64,000 bases of DNA from Rhynchopus sp. YZ270_cl-10. Lineage: Eukaryota > Euglenozoa > Diplonemea > Diplonemida > Diplonemidae. The DNA lies in assembly GCA_964035575.1 (NCBI GenBank), contig OZ037899.1:434001-498000 (forward strand). Direction: 5' to 3'. The first letter of the stretch is position 1; each line of letters opens with the position of its first letter. Below are positions 22,095-32,124 of this stretch, piece by piece. The translations under genes and the position numbers were made by a program. The notes under the pieces were generated by a model, which searched no databases, had not been told where the DNA came from, and worked only from the letters and a program-made list of their open reading frames with translations.

Positions 22095-22586
22095 GCAAAA
22101 ATCCCCCCCCAAAAAAAAAAAAAAAAATCTGAAATCTGAAATTTGAAATCGCACCTATTTTCAGAATCAGGTGTGACGCTGGGAAAGGCTGAAAAAGATA
22201 CCAAAAAAAGGAAAGCGAAAGAAAAAATACAAAAGGGCAATCACCTTGTGAGAGGGCAAAAGAAATACCCACGCCCAAAACACAATGGTAGTTGCTACTG
22301 AATTTTTTCAGCAGAAGGCAGCACCACTTTGTGTGGAAACCTGTTCTCTGCATTAAGCCGTTGGGGCCCGGTGAATGACAGCACAATGTCGAGTACTTTT
22401 TGTCCATTTTGTGGCCATATAAAAGAAACCTTGTGATACAACTCTTCAAGAAAAAATATACATTTTTTTTTTTTTTTTTTTGCTTTTTAGATTAATTCGT
22501 CGGTAACAAAATATTCGTCTCCCGCTTTTCAGATGACCCAACTACCCTAATACTATAGGATAAGTCCCCCTCGGATTCGTCACTCC
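22095..22586. other. Spacer, no gene recognised
   Basis: A-rich and T-rich with a T17 run near 22463. No repeat family was assigned. Confidence 0.35.
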
Positions 22587-23265
22587 TGGGGTGGCGACAG
22601 GGGGTGGTGGGAAAAAATATTCACAAAAAATATTTTCAAATTCTCTCGATCACAAAAAATCACAAAAAATCACGAAAAATCACGAAAAATCACAAAAAAT
22701 CACAAAAAATCACAGAAGTGTACCGTTTTGGGCTGCTGCAATTGTGCTGTAATTGTGGTGCAAATGTGCTCAGTTGTTCTCAGTTCTGCGTAAGTATGTG
22801 TAAGTTTCGCTTAAAATTGAACTTTTTCGGCGTGGCTGCATAACCGATTCCCTACCGTGTTTCTACCAGATGTCATGCCGTTTTGGGGGGCATTCATGTG
22901 TTGGAAATTTTTGCTTTGTTTTCGTTGGTGAAATTTTTAAACGCCGGCATTTGCATTTCCGGAATCCGTCCGGCCAGTGGTGGGGTCAATTTGCCGAAAT
23001 GGACAAGTTCTCGTTTTTAGTCAATTTCCGCAGTTTTCACAGTATACACAGTATACACAGTACAGTACAGTACACTACACTACCAGAGTGGGACAAAAAA
23101 AAGCTCATCTCAAAATATGTCGATCACAAAAAATCACAAAATATCACAAAATATCGCAAAAAATCACAAAAATCACGACCTGTCGCAAAGAATCACAAAG
23201 AAGAAAAATGATTCTTTGTGATTTTTCGTGACTGCCCAGTTCCGACCCCCCTTGTCGCCACCCCA
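22587..23265. mobile_element. TGGGG-ended element with 5-bp target duplication
   Basis: Ends TGGGGTGGCGACA and TGTCGCCACCCCA are inverted. The flanks are ACTCC on both sides (22582-22586 and 23266-23270). Just inside are arrays of ATCACAAAAA (22640-22710 and 23120-23210). The middle has a short degenerate ACAGTATACACAGTA tract. No transposase, so it is non-autonomous. It shares terminus type, subterminal arrays and duplication length with 29606-30270. Confidence 0.75.
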
Positions 23266-23270
23266 ACTCC

Positions 23271-23814
23271 GGTATTTATTTCAACATATGCACTCAATAA
23301 ATTGATAGCATAGGTATAGGGATCAACAAAAAATGTTCCCATCTTTCTCCAGTATTTAAAACAAAACTAATAAAAATTTTCTCCCAGGAAACCTTGAGAG
23401 TTGTTGGTTTAAAGTAAAAGTGGACAAAACCAGGACAGAGTGCAAAAAGAAGAAAGGCGTGTAACCTTGCGAGGCGTGCCTCAACGTGCAAAAAGGGGGA
23501 AGGGGAGAGAAGATGAAAATGCATTTGTGGATAAAGGTGTACCTGGGACCAGGCCCTAGACTGAACGAATTGACCTCGAGCAAAAGTGATGGACTTTGTT
23601 TATTGTGGGGTGGCCCGGGGGCCATGGGTGTTCCGTATTCCGGGGGTTTTCGGGGAAAAATCGGGTCCGTATTCCACTATTTTTCTTTGGGTGGGCTTCC
23701 CCTTTGGGGGTCAAAAACAGGGTCAAAACACCCCAAAACTGGTCTTATTTGAATTTTTGGTAACCCGAGCGTTCAGCGGTGGTACTATAAAAAAAATTGG
23801 CGTGGCTGCATAAC
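23271..23814. other. Spacer left of the heptamer array
   Basis: Several G-rich words (GGGGGTTTTCGGGG) and no supported gene. The final word GGCGTGGCTGCATAAC (23799-23814) also occurs inside the neighbouring element at 22829. Confidence 0.4.
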
Positions 23815-24767
23815 TACACAGTACACAGTACACAGTACACAGTACACAGTACACAGTACACAGTACACAGTACACAGTACACAGTACACAGTACACAGTA
23901 CACAGTACACAGTACACAGTACACAGTACACAGTACACAGTACACAGTACACAGTACACAGTACACAGTACACAGTACACAGTACACAGTACACAGTACA
24001 CAGTACACAGTACACAGTACACAGTACACAGTACACAGTACACAGTACACAGTACACAGTACACAGTACACAGTACACAGTACACAGTACACAGTACACA
24101 GTACACAGTACACAGTACACAGTACACAGTACACAGTACACAGTACACAGTACACAGTACACAGTACACAGTACACAGTACACAGTACACAGTACACAGT
24201 ACACAGTACACAGTACACAGTACACAGTACACAGTACACAGTACACAGTACACAGTACACAGTACACAGTACACAGTACACAGTACACAGTACACAGTAC
24301 ACAGTACACAGTACACAGTACACAGTACACAGTACACAGTACACAGTACACAGTACACAGTACACAGTACACAGTACACAGTACACAGTACACAGTACAC
24401 AGTACACAGTACACAGTACACAGTACACAGTACACAGTACACAGTACACAGTACACAGTACACAGTACACAGTACACAGTACACAGTACACAGTACACAG
24501 TACACAGTACACAGTACACAGTACACAGTACACAGTACACAGTACACAGTACACAGTACACAGTACACAGTACACAGTACACAGTACACAGTACACAGTA
24601 CACAGTACACAGTACACAGTACACAGTACACAGTACACAGTACACAGTACACAGTACACAGTACACAGTACACAGTACACAGTACACAGTACACAGTACA
24701 CAGTACACAGTACACAGTACACAGTACACAGTACACAGTACACAGTACACAGTACACAGTACACAGT
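23815..24767. repeat. Perfect (TACACAG)n heptamer array, ~136 copies
   Basis: 953 bp of uninterrupted TACACAG with no mismatch that I can see. Seven is not a multiple of three, so long frames on both strands are by-products of the repeat. It is not a standard telomere motif. Perfection implies very recent expansion or strong homogenisation. Confidence 0.98.
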
Positions 24768-25002
24768 GGAGGAAAGGGGGTGTCCGCCGGAGGCGAAATT
24801 TTTTTTTGAGGGTTCGTCCTACAAGGAGAAAAATTTCGTTTTTGTGTTGTTTCATTCCATCCCAGTTCACGGGCACCTCATTCAGTGAAAATGACCGTTC
24901 TAAAGTCTCTTAGTTACCCGTCTGCTCTTTTTTTTCTTCCCTAAGGGAATCCCTGTAGAAAAAAAAGTGCACGATCCCAAAAGTGGTATTCGTAAAGGGG
25001 GG
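24768..25002. other. Spacer between the heptamer array and the transposon nest
   Basis: Non-coding and A-rich. No feature was recognised. Confidence 0.35.
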
Positions 25003-25120
25003 GTAGACCTATTATTACAGTAGACCTATTATTCCGTAATAATAGGTCCACCGTTTTTGGCCTTTTATTTAAAGTTTAACTTTTGAAAGTTTAAAAAATT
25101 TTAAGTTTAACTGTAATAAT

Positions 25121-25857
25121 CAGGGCGTTCGCTATCGCCATCGTTTTTTCCTGATCGTGGCGAAATGCCAAAAAACCCGAAATTTTTGCTTTTTTACTAG
25201 TGCTTAAAATAGGTCAAAAAAATTTTCCGCCGGAGAGAAGCTAGTTCGTGGGGGGTGAATCCCTGGTACTGAGTGGTCAAAAAAAATTTGCGATTTGCGC
25301 GTGATCCCTTCCCCAGCACAAGTGCTATTACAGCTGCACTTTCCTGATACTAAAACCAGCAAAACGATGGAGAATTTCATCAATCCCCCCTCACTGAGGG
25401 TCTCTTTGTGTTGTTTAATCAAACAGATGTACAAGAGAGAGGCATCTGTCATGTGAGACTTCATCCTTATTTTGATTATTTTCAATAAACTAAAACGTCT
25501 CTCTGCCGTTGAAGGTAGAGTTGACACGAGTAGTGACACCTTCTATAACAGGGGCTTCAGCAGACTGCAGGATTGAGGAGCGGGAGTGCTGGGGAAACTT
25601 CCTCTCACGGCAGGCGGGTTTGCGGAACAGTGGACACCCCTCTGCGACCCCCCCTCCGGGGGGGTCGACAGGGTGGTGGGGAGAAATCTCTCTCTCTTTA
25701 TTTTTTTTTCTCCCCTTTTTTTTTTTATTTATTTATTTATTTATACAGGGTTTCGCCCCGGTGGGGCGAAGCCCTGGGGCGAAATAAAATGTCATTTTTT
25801 CAGGAAAAATTATTTTTAACGAAAAAAAATATTTTTCGCCCCGGGGCGAACGCCCTG
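25121..25857. mobile_element. hAT-type DNA transposon derivative with 8-bp target duplication
   Basis: Termini CAGGGCGTTCGC and GCGAACGCCCTG are perfect inverses. GTAATAAT flanks both sides (25113-25120 and 25858-25865), the 8-bp duplication characteristic of hAT. CAGGG ends also fit hAT. Inside, a minus-strand frame (25539-25204) keeps the transposase C-terminal dimerisation segment. A CAGGGTTTCGCCCC hairpin (25744-25790) lies near the right end. At 737 bp it is far too short to be autonomous. Confidence 0.85.
25204..25539 (-). pseudogene. hAT transposase fragment (C-terminal dimerisation region)
   Basis: The frame includes STAERRFSLLKIIKIRMKS followed by HMTDASLLYICLIK. This matches the hAT dimerisation signature, in which AERxFSxLKxIKxxxRSxM is followed by a leucine-rich helix. 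No ATG opens it and a TAG lies two codons upstream of the first listed codon (a GTG). The RNase-H catalytic core and BED finger are absent. About 100 codons remain of an enzyme usually 600 or more. The portion after the motif (GKCSCNSTCAGEG onward) looks unrelated. Confidence 0.65.
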
Positions 25858-25865
25858 GTAATAAT

Positions 25866-26260
25866 AGGTGTGACCCTAAGGTGGTAGGGTGGGTTGGCGG
25901 TGTGAGAACCATGCGTGGGCCACACACGGCATGCGTTTGGCAACCACACGTTGTGGTTAACGCCTGCATAGCATGTGCAGAGCGTTGTGTGTAACGCAAA
26001 GACACAAGGGGGTTTGCCCATGGGGACGAGTTTGAGCAGCCCACCGAAGGTGGGCTGCGTTTGGTAACCACTCGTTCCCTTGCTTGGGTTCCTTTTTTGC
26101 GTTTGGTAACCTCGTAGCCTTGCTTGGGTTCCTTTCATTGCGCACAGATCGGTTGCGTTGTGCTGGTTGTGTTTGTTGCCACATGTTCGTGGGTACCTGT
26201 TGGTTTCTTTTCAGATCTTTGCATACCACGCTCAAGAGGGAGTGGTAAGGATTAGCAAAA
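25866..26260. other. Interior of the 25003-26705 element, mostly non-coding
   Basis: It contains a GGTTCC-TTGCTTGGG direct repeat (26070-26130, CTTGCTTGGGTTCCTTT twice) and GTTTGGTAACC words. No supported gene. Confidence 0.4.
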
Positions 26261-26473
26261 CTAAATTGCATCAAGGATACAACTGAGCTCGTTGTCGCTG
26301 TCGATCTCCAAAGGCTCTATCACATCGTGATCGAGGTCAACGACAGGGATCGGCTCATCTTCCATCTCCACATCCACATCCAGAGACTCATCCAGAGACT
26401 CATCCAGATCCACGTATTGAGGTTCTGGTTTAGGCGGTGCAGACACAATCACAGGAGAGTCAGAGCCAGACAT
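26261..26473 (-). CDS. 70-aa acidic protein with SUMO-interaction-like motifs
   Basis: An intact ATG-to-stop frame: 70 residues, strongly acidic. Short hydrophobic cores sit beside acidic runs: DSPVIVSAP, QYVDLDES, EPIPVVDLDHD and EPLEIDSDNE. These resemble SUMO-interacting motifs (V/I-x-V/I-V/I next to Asp/Glu/Ser). A hexamer-like internal repeat (DESLDESLDVD) is present. It lies inside an inverted-repeat element. It could be an element-encoded accessory protein or a chance frame. No homologue was recognised. Confidence 0.35.
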   Translation of the reverse strand: MSGSDSPVIVSAPPKPEPQYVDLDESLDESLDVDVEMEDEPIPVVDLDHDVIEPLEIDSDNELSCILDAI

Positions 26474-26778
26474 GTTTTAAAAGTTGGAATGATTTTGTCT
26501 TGTAATCCTGACAGGACTATTGACTATGTGGGGGCGGTAAGGGTGGAATAGGGGGTAATAGGTGGAAGAGGTGTAATAGTGGTTAAATAGCGCTTAAATA
26601 GCACTGTAATAATAGGTCATTAAACTTTTCAAAAGTTAAACTTTTTTGGGATTTTTCAGGAAAAAAAATTTTTTTAAGGTGTAATAATAGGTCTGCTCCC
26701 CCTTTATTCCGTCTTAGGAACACCCATGCCGGGGGCACGGCGTTTTTTTTTTTCAAAAATAAAAAAAATAATATATAT

Positions 26779-27825
26779 GGCAGCGTCCGCGAAAGACCCC
26801 CCCCTAAAGCTAACATCCATGCTTATTGGTATTTCACTAATTAAAATTTTGGTATTTTATAAGATTTTTTTTTTAAATGAACTCAGAGTTAAGTTTCTGA
26901 GTTCATTAAAAAAAAAATCGGTGAAAAATTCCGAGTAGGTATTAATTTAGATAGGAAAAGCTATGTCAACAGCTATGTGTCCCCTTATTTTACCTGTAAA
27001 TACTAAGGATATACAAGGAAATCCTCACAAACACCCATATAACCACCCATAGAACAACACAACAGGGGGAAATGTAATCACCAGCCAAAGCATTCGCTCA
27101 GGAGCTGAAAACCCGGCCTTTCCGAGGCCTAAAAAACTTCGCCGAGCTGCAGGTGTATGCAGGGGTCCACTGGCAGGGGGGCAAAGGGTGGGGCGCGAGG
27201 AGCTGGATGCGCGAGGTGTGTAGCTCGAAGCATATGTCCCTCCATATGCAGAAGACAACCACCAGGAGAAAAGGGGTGTCCGCCGTTTACTACTCCTGTA
27301 GTTGCATCAGCGACACCCTCAGGACAGTGACAGCGAGACGGAGGAGGAAGAGGAGGAACAGGCGGACAATTGTCTGCAACTCTTGGAGAGACTCATCACG
27401 GAGGTCAATAGGGTCACTCAAAAAAGGGGGTTTTCTGCGAGAAAGTCGACATCGCCGCAGACGACCCGGAGCGTGAAGCTCTTTCGCGCTCTATTTAGAG
27501 TGTTCGGAGGGGGCGACAAGCCTCCACCCCCCCTTTCCTCCCCCCCTTTTTGATAATGGGTTTAGAGACAGATATTAGTGAATTCCTTCCTATATCCTTA
27601 GTATTTACAGGTAAAATAAGGGGACACATAGCTGCTGACATAGCTTTTCCTATCTAAATTAATACCTACTCGGAATTTTTCACCGATTTTTTTTTTAATG
27701 AACTCAGAAACTTAACTCTGAGTTCATTGTAAAAAAAAATCTTATAAAATACCAAAATTTTAATTAGTGAAATACCAATAAGCATGGATGTTAGCTTTAG
27801 GGGGGGGTCTTTCGCGGACGCTCCC
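26779..27825. mobile_element. 1.05-kb element with ~240-bp terminal inverted repeats
   Basis: The left arm (26779-27016) starts GGCAGCGTCCGCGAAAGACC and the right arm (27587-27825) ends with its inverse. They match over about 240 bp with few differences, including a nested hairpin (TGAACTCAGAGTTAAG / CTGAGTTCA). The interior of about 570 bp is GC-richer and holds an intact plus-strand frame (27302-27553). AT-rich flanks (ATAT) give no certain duplication. No transposase motif was seen. Confidence 0.8.
27302..27553 (+). CDS. 83-aa frame inside the long-TIR element
   Basis: The N-terminal part is acidic (DSDSETEEEEEEQADN), then an amphipathic helix (LQLLERLITEVNRVTQK), a basic Ser/Arg stretch (SARKSTSPQTTRSVKLFRAL) and a Pro-rich end. 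It is the only frame in the element with protein-like layout. Its ATG at 27302 may not be the true start if the gene is spliced. Function unknown. Chance cannot be excluded. Confidence 0.3.
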   Translation: MHQRHPQDSDSETEEEEEEQADNCLQLLERLITEVNRVTQKRGFSARKSTSPQTTRSVKLFRALFRVFGGGDKPPPPLSSPPF

Positions 27826-27956
27826 ATATTATTATCGTGAATTTATTTTCCAGTATTTCACGCACAGGTGGAAACAGCCCGAGGGGAAGCATTTTTTCCC
27901 GAGGGCGCACCTCCTTCACGATTTTGTGAAGGGGCGTGAAATTCATGGTCTCAAGC

Positions 27957-28047
27957 GGGGATAAAATAAATGACTTGACTTATGGTTTCACTGTTGTAAG
28001 TCAAAGGTAAAACCACAAGCCAAGTCATTTACTTTACCGTTGTGTGG
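27957..28047. mobile_element. MITE family E, copy 3
   Basis: AAATAAATGACTTGACTTATGG inverted against CCACAAGCCAAGTCATTTAC, then TTTACCGTTGTGTG. 91 bp, the shortest of the three. Confidence 0.75.
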
Positions 28048-28239
28048 GACTCAGATGGCGCACCGAAAAGGTGTGGCAGAGATATTATAAGCCTCTGGTC
28101 TGGCCCCTTCATCGATAATTTGACAATGTGTGTGCAACTACACAAAAATATTACAAATATGCACAAAACGATTTCTTTCTTCGTTCTCTTCTGAAGAAGA
28201 GGCCTTTAAGTTTGCTCGAGGAAAAATGAAAATTTGGAA

Positions 28240-28330
28240 GATTATAATATGTGCCAACTGCACACACACATCTAAAAAAGAAAGCTTGTAAGATGAATAT
28301 GCACTTCTCGTGCACACACATCAAAAAAGG
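28240..28330. repeat. Family F stem-loops (two adjacent)
   Basis: AAGATGAATATGCAC, TTCTC, GTGCACACACATC at 28290-28322, with a diverged neighbour at 28240-28275. Relatives occur at 12824, 21627 and 33305. The core CTCTCGTG is shared with families A and D. Confidence 0.6.
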
Positions 28331-28808
28331 GGCAAATTTGTGTGTTGTTAAATACAGACACCTCATTAGCGCACTCAAATGAATGGTAGGTATTTAAAAG
28401 CAAAAAATAAAAAAATAAAAAAAAAAAAAGTGCAGGGGAGAGGGGAGAGCGAGAGAGAGAAAGAGAAACAAAAAAGTTGACTTGAAATACAAAGCCCGTT
28501 CGTGACAGTGTATTGTACCAAAAAAGTTGTGGCAGAAGAACCCAAAGGGAGTGGGAAAGAACTCCATAACACCAGGCTGATGGAAAAAAAAAAAAAAAAG
28601 AAGGCTTGTTGGACCTTTAAAAAAAATTTAAAACAAAACACTTGAAATCCTCCAGCGCGGATGATACAACTCTCACGTCTCTGTAATGCTTCCTGACGGG
28701 TGCTATCTACAGAGATAGATGAGTAAAATAAGCACGCGGTTTTAACCCAGCCAACGGATCAACTGAGATTTGAACGCGAAAAAACAAAAAAAAATAATTT
28801 TCGCTTGA
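28331..28808. other. Spacer with a family A fragment
   Basis: 28473-28512 carries AGTTGACTTGAAATACAAAG then GTTCGTGACAGTG, the left tip of family A. The remainder is A-rich. Confidence 0.5.
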
Positions 28809-28881
28809 CTGGTGTGGCTGACTAGGGAAGGGGTGCACTAAGTACGCAAGAAGCACAAATCACTCCCCTTCAGCCACCCCC
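28809..28881. mobile_element. Small GGTGTGGC-ended MITE, copy 1
   Basis: TGGTGTGGCTGA at the left and TTCAGCCACCCC at the right are near-perfect inverses. 73 bp. The same ends recur at 34411-34470 and 37953-38040. Confidence 0.6.
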
Positions 28882-29600
28882 ATTGACCTTTTTTTTTTTT
28901 TTTTCTCCCGCTGTGTCATTATTTTTCTCTGGGAGGAAAAAAAATCTGGACCGATTTTACAAAATCAACCAAGGGATGGTGATTTGCGACGAAAACCCAG
29001 TTTTATTTTTTCCCCCTACGTTCACCTTCATGTGCGAGAGAAACCATCTGTGAACTGGTAAATACCACTCCAGGCACGGGTATTTAATGGGATTGGTGTC
29101 TTTTTTTTTTTTTTTTTGTGTTTTTTTTTTTGGTGCTGAGTGTTATGGGATAAGAAGTGAAGGAGTAAGAGAAATAGCGTCCTGAAGTATACGTTAACTT
29201 CTCCTGCAACGCGCTGAAGCAGGCAATCTTGGATTTTGCCAGGTGACTATATATAAAAAATCGGAAAAATATATTAAAAAAAATAACGTTAAAAATAAAA
29301 TCCAGGAAATAGTCTATCTACAATCACCCATTAAGACCACTTGATTTTGCCTGAAATTTGATGGTGTCTCAATACTACCAAAACTCCATCAAATTTCAAA
29401 AAAAAAAAAAAATCAGGTGGTAAGAGGTGAAAGTTCTGTACTAAAATGTTCCTTTCTTTTTTGCGTTTTGAAATCTTGCTTGTATTAGTAGACCACCTAG
29501 AGGATGGTGTACACCATACAATTTTGTTTTCTTCTGTGAATATCTTAACAGCAACGTTGATTTAAAAAAAAAAAAATGACTATTTATTAAATGAAAATCA
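28882..29600. other. Spacer with a diverged family C copy
   Basis: T runs near 28890 and 29101-29132. At 29456-29520 a degraded family C copy (TTGCTTGTATTAGTAGACC). No gene. Confidence 0.45.
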
Positions 29601-29605
29601 GATAG

Positions 29606-30270
29606 TGGGGAGATCCGGGTGCCCGCAACAACAATATTCACAAGCAATCACAAAAAAAAAATCCTCTTCACAAAAAATCACAAACAATCACAAACAAAAA
29701 ATCTTATTCACACAAAATCACACAAAATCACAAAAAATAAATCCTATTCACAAAAAATCACAAACAATCACAAAAAATAAATCCTATTCGCAAAAAAACA
29801 CAAACGATCACAAAAAATCACAAAAATCACAAAAAATCACAAAAAAAAAATCCTATTCACAAACAATCACAAAAAATCACAAACAAAAAATCTTATTCAC
29901 AAAAAATCACACAAAATCACAAAAAATAAATCCTATTCACAAAAAATCACAAACAATCACAAAAAATCACAAAAAATCACATCCACTTTTTGTGATTTTT
30001 TGTGATTTTTTGTGATTGCTTGTGATTTTTTGTGAATAGGATTTATTTTTTTGTGATTTTGTGTGATTTTTTGTGAATAGGATTTTTTTTTTGTGATTGC
30101 TTGTGATTTTTTGTGATTTTTGTGATTTTTTGTGATTTGTTGTGAATAGAATTTTTTTTTTGTGATTTTTTGTATTTATTTTGTGTGATTTTGTGTGATT
30201 TGTTGTGATTTGTTGTGATTTTTTGTGATTTTTTGTGAATATTGTTGTTGCGGGCACCCGGATCTCCCCA
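29606..30270. mobile_element. Giant foldback element with 5-bp target duplication
   Basis: 38-bp perfect termini (TGGGGAGATCCGGGTGCCCG and its inverse) enclose two opposed arrays of TCACAAAAAA / TTTTTTGTGA words, meeting near 29990. The flanks are GATAG on both sides (29601-29605 and 30271-30275). The whole 665 bp can fold on itself. No coding capacity. The target was itself palindromic (TGAAAATCA-GATAGCC-TGATTTTCA). Confidence 0.9.
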
Positions 30271-30273
30271 GAT

Positions 30274-30385
30274 AGCCTGATTTTCACGCATGGATGTGAT
30301 TTTCAAGAGTGATTATACTTCACGAGCGCAGCGAGTGAAGTATTAGAACGAGTGAAAATCACATCCATAAGTGGAAATCAGGCTC
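30274..30385. repeat. Nested palindrome
   Basis: AGCCTGATTTTCACG and GGATGTGATTTTCA pair with TGAAAATCACATCC and GGAAATCAGGCT. The loop holds a second hairpin (TACTTCAC-GAGCGCAGC-GTGAAGTA). It lies immediately beside the foldback element. Confidence 0.75.
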
Positions 30386-30401
30386 TGATTTTGCATTTAA
30401 T

Positions 30402-31625
30402 ATAGAGTTTTATCTTATGAAATAAAGTTTAAGTGGAAAATATGCATGTGTATGGTACTGAGTGGTGATGTGGTGTTGAGAAAGAGAGAAAGATGTATTC
30501 AGATAAGGCAGTGTGGGCAGGCCGTCCTGGAGAGCGTCCTGCTTCCTGCTTTTTGCCTCTCGGCTTCAACACCTTCGCCGTTCTGCCCATTTTAGAGATT
30601 TGGGTGAGAGGTTTTGGGTGGTCACTGTGGTCACTGTGTCATGCATTTTTTGTGATTTCTCAACATCACGGCGTACGAAAGCGCTTGAAGCGTTTTTTTT
30701 TTCGGGGGGAAAAAAAAAGCACTTTTCGCTTGATGAAAAAAAAAAAGCGCTTTTTTTTTTTTGTGTGGGGTTTTTGGTAAGGCGTACCTGTTCTCATGAT
30801 TTTTTTGATACTTTGGTTGTTTTTTTGCGTTGGGGTCAGCCCCGCCGCCAGGATTTTTGAATTTTGAAAAACTTCTGTTGATGGTCCCAAAAAAAAACCC
30901 CCCTGCAATCGTAGCCTCCGGCAGAGAGACGAATATTACCCAAGCACAGTCAGAGTTCCTCCGAATCAGCGACATTCGCTCCTTCTCACTTCCTACCGGG
31001 CTGTTGTGCAGGAGGCATGTACATTGTACTCTTCCATGGCCGGTGCAGGTGGCCGTGCACAAGCCGCAGTGGATGTCAGCCTTCTTATCAGTAAACAGCA
31101 GTCATGGCACCCAAAGGTTCCTGGCGAAGCCACGGTACGCAACATTTCTAAAAAATGTTGCCATAAAATGGCACTGCGTTCGTAATTTTTGTCAGAAAAA
31201 TGCCCACAGCGGGAAATCGGCGACTCGATAAATTTGGTTTGGGTCACTTGTAGTGTGGACTTAAACCCCCTTAACAAACCCCTTCAGGAAAAAAAAGCGC
31301 TTTTTCCTAAAAATTCAAGCGCTTTTTTTTTTGAAAATTTCTCAAAAAACTCCTCGAAGCGCTTTCGTACGCCGTGCAACATGGTGGCCAAAAAAAAAAA
31401 TTTGGAAAAAAATCCCAAAAAAACTCAAAATTCCACCCAGAATCCCACCCAAAAAAATTTTTTCTGAGCGTGAAAATAAAGTTTCTGATTTTCACTGTTG
31501 GGATTTTTGGTCGTGATTCCCGACCATTACTTTATTTTCACGGCGTGAAATAAAGTGATTCATGATTTTTACGGTACTACCAAATTTTCCACGTAAACTT
31601 TATTTTCATAAGATAAAAAGATAAA
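30402..31625. repeat. Inverted pair flanking the 30667-31376 element
   Basis: TTTTATCTTATGAAATAAAG (from about 30402) is inverted at 31600-31625 (CTTTATTTTCATAAGATAAA). It may be the termini of an older element into which the 710-bp element inserted. Confidence 0.5.
30667..31376. mobile_element. CACGG-ended DNA transposon with 6-bp target duplication
   Basis: A 20-bp perfect inverted terminus, CACGGCGTACGAAAGCGCTT. CAACAT flanks both sides (30661-30666 and 31377-31382). Subterminal AGCGCTTTTTT words repeat. The interior carries GGCGAAGCCACGGTACGC (31114-31140), also found at 20466 and 20590. 710 bp without transposase. Superfamily not assigned. Confidence 0.85.
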
Positions 31626-32124
31626 ATAAAAAAAAAGAGCGGGAAAAAGAAGAAGAAAAAGGGGACCATATGTTCGTTACCAACCCAAACAATACAAACA
31701 AAGTACATTTAAATGAGCGAATGTGTTCTCCTGCACGACACATTTCCAATACAACTGGGGAGGGGGAGTTTGAATGAGTTTTTTTTTTTTTTTTTACGAA
31801 GTTTTTTTTTGGGGGGGAGGGGGATTTGGGGGAGGGGAGGGGAGGGAAGGGAAAGGAAAGGAAAAAATGCAAGAAAAAATCTTTAAAGAAAAAGGTCGGG
31901 AAGGAAAAAAAAAAAAAAAGGAATAAAAATAAACAAAACAAAACAAAATGAAACATTTTCGCGACTTACATATGAAAAAAAGAGGGGGGAAACACTTACA
32001 AAGCCTAGATACAGGTTCGGTTCGTCCATTCCTTTTTTTTTTTCCCTTTTTTTTTCTTCTATTTTTTTGTATCACCCCACGGTTTCTGCACACCTCATTT
32101 CTTTCTGCATCAATAAAAGATTAT
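31626..32124. other. 3' flank of the membrane-protein gene
   Basis: Long A/G/T runs, including a purine tract GGGAGGGGAGGGAAGGG at 31830-31860. No gene. It should contain the 3'UTR and poly(A) site of the 32745-32125 gene. Confidence 0.4.

Larger units (their letters stand above)
25003..26705. mobile_element. Inverted-repeat element (AGACCTATTATTAC ends) hosting a hAT insertion
   Basis: The left end (25003-25110, GGGGTAGACCTATTATTAC, then AAAGTTTAACTTTTGAAAG) is mirrored at the right (26600-26705, AAACTTTTCAAAAGTTAAAC, then GTAATAATAGGTCTGC). Total 1.7 kb, of which 737 bp is a later hAT insertion, so the original was about 0.96 kb. It contains one minus-strand 70-aa frame (26473-26261). The family is not recognised and no target duplication is clear. 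Confidence 0.6.

Noticed and set aside
23815-24767. Telomere
   Set aside because: TACACAG / CTGTGTA is not a known telomere repeat and lies internally with unique DNA on both sides. An unusual telomere-derived array cannot be fully excluded.
23723-24888. Open frames of 316-363 codons on both strands (YCVLCTV and TQYTVHS repeats)
   Set aside because: They are the translation of the heptamer array. Seven-bp units give a 21-bp coding period without stops in every frame.
29605-30306. Lysine/asparagine-rich frames in the foldback element
   Set aside because: They arise from TCACAAAAAA arrays and exist in mirror image on both strands.
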